DNA of 10,712 bases. Source: a bacterium. GTDB lineage: Bacteria > Oederibacteriota > Muellerivitia > Muellerivitales > Muellerivitaceae. Of the stretch, positions 1-6,817 are shown piece by piece. Positions within the stretch are counted from its first letter, which is position 1, and every line of letters begins with the position of its first letter. The stretch covers positions 1 to 10,712 of the forward strand of contig JAICXI010000019.1 of the NCBI GenBank assembly GCA_025980505.1. The letters run 5' to 3'. The notes below the pieces were generated by a model, which worked only from the letters and a program-made list of their open reading frames with translations, did not search any database and was not told the origin of the DNA. The position numbers were made by a program, and so were the translations under genes.

Positions 1-323
1 TGCGCCGCGTCCACGACCAGGATGGCGCCTTCACAGGCCGCCAGCGCCCGCGAGACTTCATACGTGAAATCCACGTGGCCCGGCGTGTCGATCAGGTTCA
101 TCTCATAGGTTGGGCCTTCCTTGGCCTTGTAGAAGAACCGCACGGCCTTGGCCTTGATGGTGATGCCCCGCTCCCGCTCCAGGTCCATCTGGTCCATCAA
201 CTGGTCGCGCATTTCCCTCGGCGGGATGGCGCCGGTGAATTCCAGCAGTCGGTCCGCCAGCGTGCTCTTGCCGTGGTCGATGTGGGCGATGATGCAAAAA
301 TTGCGGATGTGCGAAAGCGACAA
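1..323 (-). CDS. lepA: Elongation factor 4 (LepA), N-terminal part, cut by window edge
   Basis: This is the first 107 codons of the ribosome-associated translational GTPase LepA/EF4, which back-translocates or remodels stalled ribosomes. The GTPase motifs are clear: the P-loop AHIDHGKST at residues 13-21, RGIT (G2) at 52-55 and DTPGH (G3) at 79-83, with the LepA-typical stretch MRDQLMDQMDLERERGIT just before and within G2. Full-length LepA is about 600 residues, so roughly 18% is present and the rest lies beyond position 1. I chose the TTG at 323-321 as start because AAGGAG (337-332) lies 8 bases upstream and no ATG is available in frame nearby. The protein then begins M-S-L-S-H-I-R-N-F, as expected for the family. 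It has its own promoter and is separated from the upstream operon by a terminator. Identification is certain; the start is probable. Confidence 0.95.
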   Translation of the reverse strand, partial: MSLSHIRNFCIIAHIDHGKSTLADRLLEFTGAIPPREMRDQLMDQMDLERERGITIKAKAVRFFYKAKEGPTYEMNLIDTPGHVDFTYEVSRALAACEGAILVVDAA

Positions 324-331
324 CCTGATGG

Positions 332-337
332 CTCCTT
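332..337 (-). promoter_or_regulatory. Ribosome binding site deciding the lepA TTG start
   Basis: AAGGAG on the minus strand, 8 bases before the TTG at 323. It is the only good Shine-Dalgarno sequence near the 5' end of the lepA reading frame. It supports the non-ATG start over in-frame extensions further upstream. Confidence 0.7.
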
Positions 338-453
338 GAAACTCAATGTGGATCGGGTGAAGCGTCGAAAAAGCCGCCTGATCGCGGTTCGATCTTCGCC
401 GCTCCAAGACCGGTGGATTCTCGACCATTCCCGGCGGGGAAACGAGGGGGGCT

Positions 454-481
454 AGTATAGCAGGATGTCCCAAAAGTCCAA
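454..481 (-). promoter_or_regulatory. Probable sigma-70-type promoter for lepA
   Basis: On the minus strand TTGGAC (481-476) is followed after 16 bases by TATACT (459-454). The -10 box matches the consensus TATAAT at five of six positions and is preceded by TGC (462-460), an extended -10 element. The -35 box is weaker. Transcription would start near 447, giving an mRNA leader of about 120 bases before the TTG at 323. The position, just beyond the operon terminator at 519-546, fits an independent lepA transcript. Predicted by eye only. Confidence 0.6.
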
Positions 482-511
482 GGCGGGCCGGCTTGAGAAA
501 ATGAAGCCTTT

Positions 512-546
512 AAACAAAAAAGGCGGCTCCATCCGGAGCCGCCTTT
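512..546 (-). terminator. Intrinsic terminator closing the six-gene operon
   Basis: A perfect 12-bp stem (AAAGGCGGCTCC at 519-530 pairing with 535-546) closes a 4-base loop. On the minus strand it is followed at once by TTTTTTGTTT. It begins 14 bases after the stop codon of the last lipoprotein gene (561). This is a textbook rho-independent terminator for leftward transcription. On the plus strand only a short A/T-poor tail follows, so it probably acts one way. Confidence 0.93.
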
Positions 547-560
547 GACGATAAAACCTC

Positions 561-1343
561 TTACGGCGTGAATTTGACGTTGTCGATCCAGAAGTCGGTA
601 TAAGTCGTTACCGGGGCGGCGACGGAACCCTGCACGTTGTTGCTCATTTGCCATTGTAAAAAAACAATATGATTCAGGTTGCCCGTGGAGCCCGTGGTTG
701 TCAGAGCCCCATTGCACGATCCAAAGGGGCATGCAAATTGGGACCAGGTAAGGGTAACGGCCTTCCATCCGCTGCTGGAGCCGTTCGGCAAAAGTTTTTG
801 GAAATGGTTATAAGCCGCAACCGTATTTATAGTCGCAATCTGGAAAGCACGATTGATATTCGTGTCATCCGGGGGAAAATTGTAATTGAACTGGATGCCT
901 GTAAAAGGCGTGGCGTCAAAATAAGGGTTGCTGACGTTATTGACCGGATGGCAGATCAATTGGTCGGCTTCATAGCCGCCCACCGCGATCAAGGTCAAAG
1001 GGCCGCCGGGATAGCCCAAATGGGCGGCGTAATTGCTGGAATCAGTCGCATCGGCCACCGTGTTGGAAACCACGAAGGGGCTGTTGACCGTATTGGGCGC
1101 CGCAGCCGGGCCGCCATAAGTGGCGTCCGACCAATAGCCGTTATAGGAATTGGTCAACCCGGGGTTGACGTTGATGGACCCGTTTTCAAAATCGCTCACC
1201 ACGTCCGGCGGAAGGGTCGGCGTGGACGTGGGGATGATCTCTGCCAATGGCGGGATTTTCCCCGTGCACCCTTGCGAAAGCCATAGGGACGTCACGAAAA
1301 GCCCCGTCAAGATGAAGGAAAACCCTAACCATTTTTTAGCCAT
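561..1343 (-). CDS. Lipoprotein 3: jelly-roll/CBM-like domain lipoprotein, last gene of the operon
   Basis: A 260-residue exported lipoprotein, function not established. Residues 1-25 are a signal sequence with basic start (MAKK) and hydrophobic core; LSQGC places the lipidated cysteine at 26, although Ser and Gln at -3 and -2 are not the usual lipobox residues. A Pro/Thr linker (about 30-47) leads to one domain that opens with DFENGS (51-56). Its middle contains FTGIQFNYN followed by PPDD, and it ends in DFWIDNVKF. The FENG opening and the W-I-D-N-V-x-F last strand recall galactose-binding-like jelly rolls (CBM11, CIA30), known for glycan binding; this fold call is inference. It is related to the other two lipoproteins here. 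A CPFGSC pair may form a disulfide. The ATG at 1343 follows GGGGGG by 6 bases, 45 bases after lipoprotein 2. Confidence 0.85.
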   Translation of the reverse strand: MAKKWLGFSFILTGLFVTSLWLSQGCTGKIPPLAEIIPTSTPTLPPDVVSDFENGSINVNPGLTNSYNGYWSDATYGGPAAAPNTVNSPFVVSNTVADATDSSNYAAHLGYPGGPLTLIAVGGYEADQLICHPVNNVSNPYFDATPFTGIQFNYNFPPDDTNINRAFQIATINTVAAYNHFQKLLPNGSSSGWKAVTLTWSQFACPFGSCNGALTTTGSTGNLNHIVFLQWQMSNNVQGSVAAPVTTYTDFWIDNVKFTP

Positions 1344-1388
1344 TGAAAGCCCCCCGACCTACTGGTACTTCTTGGATTTATTTTACCA

Positions 1389-2222
1389 CTATTGGAAAAG
1401 TTCGATGTCATCCACCCAAAAGTCAATATGGGAGGTTCCCGCGGTGTTATTCCGGCTCTCTTCCCATTGCAGCCAAAGGATTTGCTGGAGATTGGCCCCG
1501 CTGAAAGTCGGGGGAACGGTTTTCACGCCCGCATAAGCCTGGGCAAGGGAGGTATAAGGGATATTGAAAAGTTTCCATTGGCCGCCGGTGCCGGCCGAAA
1601 TGTCAAAAGCGAAATTATCGTAGCATCCACCCGCATTCCCCCCGACACAGCCTCCTTGCGGAGATCCCTGGGTCTGGTAAACGGGGACGGAGAAAGTCCG
1701 TTTGGTGGTTTGATCGTCGTTGGCGATTTTCATGTAAAACTTCACGCCGGTGAAAAAACTGCCGTCATATAGGTTCCCGCCCTCAATTGGCGCTTCCAGG
1801 TCGATTGCCGGATAAGTGGAGGTTCCCTGATCCGTCAGGGTCCCCACCACTTGAAAGGCGTAACTCGAACCATTGGCGCCACCCGCCATGATACCCGCGA
1901 AAGCGAGAACCACGTTGGCGGGAAAGTTGTTGACCGCCGTCACCGAACCGGCTGTTTTCAAAACGTAGGAAGGCGCATTGCTCATTTCCATGAGGTTGCC
2001 GTTGATGCTGGGTAATCCCGTCTCGAAATCGCAGACCAGCTTCCGGTTGGGCACCGTATTGGGGGCCGAATAAGGCCCGGAGTAGCCGGAATCGAAGGGC
2101 GTCTTGGCGTTGCACCCCACGAACACGGCGAACCCCATCCCCAACAACAGCAAAAGGGCCCAGGCGGGTTGAGCGGCGGCAAGCCGCTTCAAGAATGCGA
2201 TTGTTTTAAAATTCGATTTCAT
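1389..2222 (-). CDS. Lipoprotein 2: jelly-roll/CBM-like domain lipoprotein
   Basis: A 277-residue exported lipoprotein, function not established. The signal sequence has an unusually long basic N-region (about 20 residues) before the ALLLLLGMGFAV core; FVGC puts the lipidated cysteine at 37. A Ser/Pro/Asn-rich linker follows. The domain opens with CDFETG (64-69), has FTGVKFYMK then NDDQTTKR, a QGGC...GGCYDNF segment, and ends with IDFWVDDIELFQ. The same landmarks occur in lipoprotein 1 (CYDNF, PPDD, IDYWVDEVEFF) and less closely in lipoprotein 3, so all three are paralogs. The fold resembles carbohydrate-binding jelly rolls; ligand unknown. The start is fixed by AGGA (2233-2230), 7 bases before the ATG. 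That ATG lies 17 bases inside the end of barrel C, so translation is probably coupled to the barrel gene. Confidence 0.85.
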   Translation of the reverse strand: MKSNFKTIAFLKRLAAAQPAWALLLLLGMGFAVFVGCNAKTPFDSGYSGPYSAPNTVPNRKLVCDFETGLPSINGNLMEMSNAPSYVLKTAGSVTAVNNFPANVVLAFAGIMAGGANGSSYAFQVVGTLTDQGTSTYPAIDLEAPIEGGNLYDGSFFTGVKFYMKIANDDQTTKRTFSVPVYQTQGSPQGGCVGGNAGGCYDNFAFDISAGTGGQWKLFNIPYTSLAQAYAGVKTVPPTFSGANLQQILWLQWEESRNNTAGTSHIDFWVDDIELFQ

Positions 2223-4578
2223 AAGTCAATCCTATGTATTGGTTATGAAGTGTACCACTACTCCCAACCGGCGTGCCAAAGTCGGGGATCAGATTCCCCC
2301 ACGTCAGGTCATAATCCGCGTAAATGCTGGAATTCCGGTTGACCTTGAAGGTCGTGGACAGCCTCCAGCTGTTGTCGCTGCCGTTGACGTTGAAAACCTG
2401 GTATTTCCCCAAGTCCGAATTGTCGAAGAGGTAGGAATATCGCGCCAAGGGGAACCCCCCCAATCCCGCTTCCGACCCGGAAGCCTGGTTGACGCCGAAG
2501 GAGGCCGCCACTTCCCACCAGGAAAATACTTGGGTACGGATGCCGCCCAAAATCCAAGTGCTGTTCAAGGTTCCGATGGAACTGGAGGTTTGCTCGTAAC
2601 GGACGTTGGCCCCGATTTCCAAATCCCCCGTCCCGATATAGGGCCCCAGGTTGAAGGAAGGACCCACGTTCACATAAGTGAAATTGCGCAGGGGGTTTGC
2701 GGCGGAAGCGGTGCCGTCCACCGCGATATACCCCGTCCCCCCCGAATTGACCACCATGTTGCTGCTGATCTCCTGGACGAAATAAACGGAAGCCGGAATT
2801 TTCAAGGCGTTCTTTTCAAGCGTCTTCACGTCCACATCAAACCCGATTCCTTGGCGGTTGGGGGTCGACAACCCGTAAGGGAATGTGTTGTCCTGGGTCC
2901 GATCGTAGTAACCGAAAATGCTGCCGGCTCTCGGGACGTTGCTCAAGATAAACTGGGTATGCAAAGGAGCCGTCCAAAATCCAGGACCGTTTATGGTCTG
3001 GATGGAATAACCCGCATCGACAGTCAAGGCGTCCTGGCGCGTTTGGGCCAAGGGGGAAAAGTAGTTGGGGCCCACGTTCAAGTAATTGAACGTAATCTTG
3101 GAATGGCCGAAGCGGAAGTAAGGCCCGGCCAGGATGGCGTAATCGCTGATGGTCTTGTTGGCGTCCATTTCGTCGTCCTGGTAAACCGCAAAGGCGCCTT
3201 CCCAGGTGCCGCCAAAGGAAACGTCGTCGCCCAAGCCCACGTCAAAGGAAGGCTTCAAGCTTCCCACCTGGTAATGGTGGGCCCAGGTGGAAGGGTCGAA
3301 CGGACGGTAAGGCGAGCCGGGCAGATCGGTGTTCAAGGGCTCGGTCAGGATCACCCCGTAGGCGTCCAGGCCCAATTGTACGCTGACGTTCCCGCCCAGG
3401 AACCAGCGCTTGGATTTGAGTTCGCCGTTGCCGCCCAAAATCCAGTCCGTGAACAATTGGGACCCGTAATAGGTTCCGCCGGTGGCCGTGTCGTTGAAGC
3501 CATTGCGGATCATGTGCGCCATTGCGGAAGCCTTGAATTCCTGGAGGACGTCCGAATCCTTCCAGCCTATATCCGTCCCCACGTGTATCCCGCGGAAAGG
3601 CCAGTAGGGCTCGTTATTGAGGTAGGTTTCGTATTTCGATTCGTCATCATGGCGTTGATACATTTCGGGCATGTAGCGGAGGTCCAGATCATTGCGGTTC
3701 CACAGGGTGAGCGGCGTGTAAGCTTCGTAGAAATCACCCAAGGTGGCCGAAAACCAGGGCGGGTTAAAGTTGATGCTGGCGCGGCGGGCAAACAAACTGT
3801 CAAAAGTCATGTTGGATGTCATGGAAGTCCCGTACCGGATAACGGAATCAAAACGGATTTCCTTCGACACCACGGCCTCCGCGTTGAAATCAAGGAAGCC
3901 GGTGGCATACCGGCGCGAAGCCGCCGAGGTCGTAGTAAAAGCCGTGCTATCGCCGTAATACTGCTGGGAAATGCCGAAAGCCCGTCCCAGGCCGTGCACG
4001 GTGATGGTGGGATATTCGGTGATGCCCTTGAGCCTTTTCCAGAGGTCGTACTGGGCGGCTTCCAACCCGGCCTCACGGTCCTGCACGCCCTTGACCCCGT
4101 CCTTGTAGACCTTGAGTTCGTATTGGTAGGCGTCCTGCAGGCTGTGGAGGTTTTGTTCGGCCTGGGCCAAGTCCGCGTCGGTTTCGGGTTTGAAGCCCGG
4201 CGTGTTGGAAGTTTCGGCGGAAGGTGCCGCGGTTTCAGCCGTGCTGTTCCCGGTCGTGCCCGTGTCGGGGGAGGAAGCCGCCGCGGAGTTGTCATCCGGC
4301 GGGGGTGGAATATCGGAATCCGCCTGGGCCACCACGATTTCCTTGTAATTCCTTTGGGCTGAAAAGACCCTTTCGGCCACCTCAAACCTCGTCAAGGGGC
4401 CCTGGGATGCTCCCGCGGGCAAAAGTCCGGCCGTTTCCAGTTGGCGCAATTCGGCGTAAGTGGGGTCGCCCGCCGGCACCACGGCGAAGGGATTCCCGGC
4501 GGCGGCCGCCGCGAAGGCGCCTCCGGCAAGGCCGAAGCTTAAAAGGATAAGGATGGTTATCTTAGAAACGGGCTTCAT
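2206..4578 (-). CDS. Barrel C: SLH-like, coiled-coil, outer-membrane beta-barrel protein
   Basis: A 790-residue outer-membrane protein. Order: signal peptide 1-23 (cut after AFA); SLH-like module about 38-78, with the typical ending LTRFEVAERVFSA; Pro/Ser/Thr-rich linker about 88-133; acidic coiled coil about 135-186; then about 600 residues of alternating aromatic/polar strands ending YEIEF, the phenylalanine-terminal BAM signal. In OmpM, Omp-alpha and SomA this plan ties the outer membrane to peptidoglycan, and the barrel often forms a channel; that role here is inferred. It is a paralog of barrel B: both share GDFY..YTPLTLWN (281-294 here) and STPNRQG (571-577 here). The frame is open to an ATG at 4611, but GGAG (4590-4587) lies 8 bases before the ATG at 4578, and only this start gives a normal signal peptide. 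It overlaps barrel B by 17 bases and lipoprotein 2 by 17 bases. Confidence 0.9.
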   Translation of the reverse strand: MKPVSKITILILLSFGLAGGAFAAAAAGNPFAVVPAGDPTYAELRQLETAGLLPAGASQGPLTRFEVAERVFSAQRNYKEIVVAQADSDIPPPPDDNSAAASSPDTGTTGNSTAETAAPSAETSNTPGFKPETDADLAQAEQNLHSLQDAYQYELKVYKDGVKGVQDREAGLEAAQYDLWKRLKGITEYPTITVHGLGRAFGISQQYYGDSTAFTTTSAASRRYATGFLDFNAEAVVSKEIRFDSVIRYGTSMTSNMTFDSLFARRASINFNPPWFSATLGDFYEAYTPLTLWNRNDLDLRYMPEMYQRHDDESKYETYLNNEPYWPFRGIHVGTDIGWKDSDVLQEFKASAMAHMIRNGFNDTATGGTYYGSQLFTDWILGGNGELKSKRWFLGGNVSVQLGLDAYGVILTEPLNTDLPGSPYRPFDPSTWAHHYQVGSLKPSFDVGLGDDVSFGGTWEGAFAVYQDDEMDANKTISDYAILAGPYFRFGHSKITFNYLNVGPNYFSPLAQTRQDALTVDAGYSIQTINGPGFWTAPLHTQFILSNVPRAGSIFGYYDRTQDNTFPYGLSTPNRQGIGFDVDVKTLEKNALKIPASVYFVQEISSNMVVNSGGTGYIAVDGTASAANPLRNFTYVNVGPSFNLGPYIGTGDLEIGANVRYEQTSSSIGTLNSTWILGGIRTQVFSWWEVAASFGVNQASGSEAGLGGFPLARYSYLFDNSDLGKYQVFNVNGSDNSWRLSTTFKVNRNSSIYADYDLTWGNLIPDFGTPVGSSGTLHNQYIGLTYEIEF
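2230..2233 (-). promoter_or_regulatory. Ribosome binding site for lipoprotein 2, inside the barrel C coding region
   Basis: AGGA on the minus strand, 7 bases before the ATG at 2222. It lies within the last codons of barrel C, so ribosomes finishing barrel C pass over it and stop 17 bases past the new start. This arrangement favours translational coupling by termination-reinitiation. Confidence 0.6.
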
Positions 4579-6799
4579 AACCGAATCTCCAAATCTGGTC
4601 TTGCCGGTCAAAAGCCGGGAAGTCGCTCCAGGTGTAGTGGGTGAGGAAATAATCCGCCTTGAAGTTGATCTGGTCGCTCAAGGGCAGCTTGAACCCGAAA
4701 GCCAGCGTCTGGCGGGTGAGGTTCAAGGGCATGTAGGCGTACTGGCCTAGGCTGGCCGTATCCAGCAGGAAGGGATATTGGGCGAAGGTCGGCGGGCTGC
4801 CGTTGCCCATCACGTATTCGCTGCCGCTGGCCTGGGTTTGCTCAAAAGCCGCGGACCACACCACGGTGGAAAGGAAGGCCACGGGCAGGTTGAAATCGCA
4901 GGCGCCGATCAAGGTATTAACCGTGAAGGGGTCCGCGCCCAACCCCAGGTCGGTGGTCTGGTTCTTGTAATCGAACTGGACGTCATAGGTTTTGCCCGAC
5001 AGGTCAAAAGCCTTGGCGAGGTCCAGGGTCAAGGCGCCCTCATACCCGCCGAAGGTCCGCGCCGCGGCCGTATTGGTGGCGCTGTCCACGGCCACCACTC
5101 CCGTGCCGGCGGGGTTCAAGACGTAATTGGGCTGGACTTCTTGCAAGTTCACCGTATAGGAAACCTGGGGCTTGAGCCATCCGCGCTCCCCGATCTCCCC
5201 CGAAAGCCCCAGCAGGACCCCCTGGCGGTTGGGAGTGGAGTCCCCATAGGGTAGGGCGTTTTCGGAAAGGCGGTCATAGGGGGCGAAATAAGGCCGGTTG
5301 ACGCCTTGGAAAGGAGTGTTGTTCAGGTAACCCGGGAGCGAATCGTCCAGGCCGTTCATGTTGCTGCTCAAATAAAGGGAATTCCCCGAACCCGGCGTGA
5401 ACCGGTTGGTTTGGGCCCCGGGCGAGTAAAAATAAGGCCCGACATTGAGGTATTTGCCCGTCAAGTGCACGCCTTCGATGTTCAAGGACCCCTTGGCCAT
5501 CAGGGCCCAATCCTGGAAAACCCGTTGGGGATTGTTGGCGTCGTCGTCATATTGGGACCCGGCGTATTCCACGGAAGCGGTCAAATCGGCCTTGTCCGCG
5601 AAAGGCACGGTGACCCGGCCGCCCAGGCTGCCGATTTGGTATTGCTTGGCGAAGGTGTCCGGGAAGTCCGGGAGGTAAGGCACGTTGGCGCTGTTGGCGT
5701 CCTGCCAAAGGAGCAACCCCGTCCCGCTCAACTCGATGTTGTCCTTGAGGAAACTGATGGAAGCGTGGCTTCCCGCGAAGTAACTGCTGAAGGTGAAGCT
5801 CCCGGCATTCAGCATGGGCCCGGCCATGGCCTGGGCCTTCAACGCGTTCAAGATCGGATCGTTGGCAAAAGCCACGGTGGTGGCGGCTTGGAAACCCCTC
5901 ATATGCTCATCCGTGCCGTGATCCATATAAACCCATTCCTCCACTTCCTTTCGGGCCCGGTTGAAGGAGGTCGGTTCGATGAAGGTATAGACGGGGACTT
6001 CATAGTTCCAAAGGGTGAGCGGTGTGTAGCTCTTGTAGAAATCCCCCGCCGTCAGGGCGCAGTAATCGTTGTAGTTGCTCAGGGAGATCCACCGCAGCTG
6101 GTAATGCTGGAGGATGGGGTCCTGGTAATACATCCCGATGGACCGGAGAATCCGGATGCGGGCGTCAAACAAGAGAGTAGGGACCGGAACGCTTCTCAGG
6201 TCCATTTCCATGAACATGGCGGCGTTGTACTCCATGGGGAGGTAAACGGCGTTGCCCCCGAAGCCCCGGTAGTTGTACATGAAGCCCCGCGACATTCCGC
6301 CCACCTCGGTGCCCGTCCTCTTCAGGTATTCCTGCTGCAAGGCGGAAAAAACCTCGTCCCGGTTCTTGGAGTCCTGGATGCGCTGCTCCAGTTTGTCCAC
6401 GTCGATGCCCAGGACCGACAATTCGCCGCGGAATTCCTCCACCAGGTCGGTCATGCTCTTGGACGGCACCGCGGCCTGGGGCGTTGCGGTTGAATCCATG
6501 CCCGGCAGGGACGGAGCGCCGGCTCCGGGCAATCCCGGCGGCGGGAGAAGGTTGGGGTCGGCTTGGGCGTAAAATTTCTGGGCGGCCCGGGCGGTCATTT
6601 GGGCCACTTCCAGGTTGGTCAATTGCTTGACGGGCTTGTCCGGCGCGGCTACCAGGCCGGCCGAAACCAGATCGGCCATTTCCAGGTTGATCCAGGGGTC
6701 CCGTTGGCTGGTGGACAAGCGGCCATGATCCGCCCAGGCGGGGATGGAAAGCCCGGAAAGGAGGGCCGCCGTTAAGATGGAAAGTTTATTCAATCGCAT
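4562..6799 (-). CDS. Barrel B: SLH-like, coiled-coil, outer-membrane beta-barrel protein
   Basis: A 745-residue outer-membrane protein. Order: signal peptide 1-23 (PAWA then D24); SLH-like module about 33-75, with GLV then LTNLEVAQMTARA, close to the SLH consensus ending; Pro/Gly-rich linker about 81-113; coiled coil about 115-160. The coil's EEFRGELSVLGIDVDKLE run is very like the segment joining SLH and barrel in SLH-type porins. A long barrel region ends FGYEARF. By family analogy it links the outer membrane to peptidoglycan and may be a channel. It is a paralog of barrel C, sharing GDFY..YTPLTLWN (252-265 here), LNVGP..YSP.AQT and STPNRQG (521-527 here), which suggests an old tandem duplication. 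The ATG at 6799 follows AGGA (6808-6805) by 5 bases and lies 18 bases after barrel A. Its last codons contain the start of barrel C. Confidence 0.9.
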   Translation of the reverse strand: MRLNKLSILTAALLSGLSIPAWADHGRLSTSQRDPWINLEMADLVSAGLVAAPDKPVKQLTNLEVAQMTARAAQKFYAQADPNLLPPPGLPGAGAPSLPGMDSTATPQAAVPSKSMTDLVEEFRGELSVLGIDVDKLEQRIQDSKNRDEVFSALQQEYLKRTGTEVGGMSRGFMYNYRGFGGNAVYLPMEYNAAMFMEMDLRSVPVPTLLFDARIRILRSIGMYYQDPILQHYQLRWISLSNYNDYCALTAGDFYKSYTPLTLWNYEVPVYTFIEPTSFNRARKEVEEWVYMDHGTDEHMRGFQAATTVAFANDPILNALKAQAMAGPMLNAGSFTFSSYFAGSHASISFLKDNIELSGTGLLLWQDANSANVPYLPDFPDTFAKQYQIGSLGGRVTVPFADKADLTASVEYAGSQYDDDANNPQRVFQDWALMAKGSLNIEGVHLTGKYLNVGPYFYSPGAQTNRFTPGSGNSLYLSSNMNGLDDSLPGYLNNTPFQGVNRPYFAPYDRLSENALPYGDSTPNRQGVLLGLSGEIGERGWLKPQVSYTVNLQEVQPNYVLNPAGTGVVAVDSATNTAAARTFGGYEGALTLDLAKAFDLSGKTYDVQFDYKNQTTDLGLGADPFTVNTLIGACDFNLPVAFLSTVVWSAAFEQTQASGSEYVMGNGSPPTFAQYPFLLDTASLGQYAYMPLNLTRQTLAFGFKLPLSDQINFKADYFLTHYTWSDFPAFDRQDQIWRFGYEARF
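4587..4590 (-). promoter_or_regulatory. Ribosome binding site for barrel C, inside the barrel B coding region
   Basis: GGAG on the minus strand, 8 bases before the ATG at 4578. It is read within the barrel B codons for its final Trp-Arg-Phe segment. It decides the barrel C start against the upstream in-frame ATG at 4611, and its placement mirrors the barrel C to lipoprotein 2 junction. Confidence 0.65.
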
Positions 6800-6817
6800 T
6801 TTCGTCCTGTCCCGGCG

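Noticed and set aside
103..297. 64-codon minus-strand frame overlapping lepA
   Set aside because: It is the +1 shadow of lepA; the other frame shows the real GTPase motifs.
4579..4611. Upstream ATG for barrel C at 4611
   Set aside because: It would put eleven residues in front of a normal signal peptide and deepen the overlap to 50 bases, whereas the ATG at 4578 has a well-placed GGAG.
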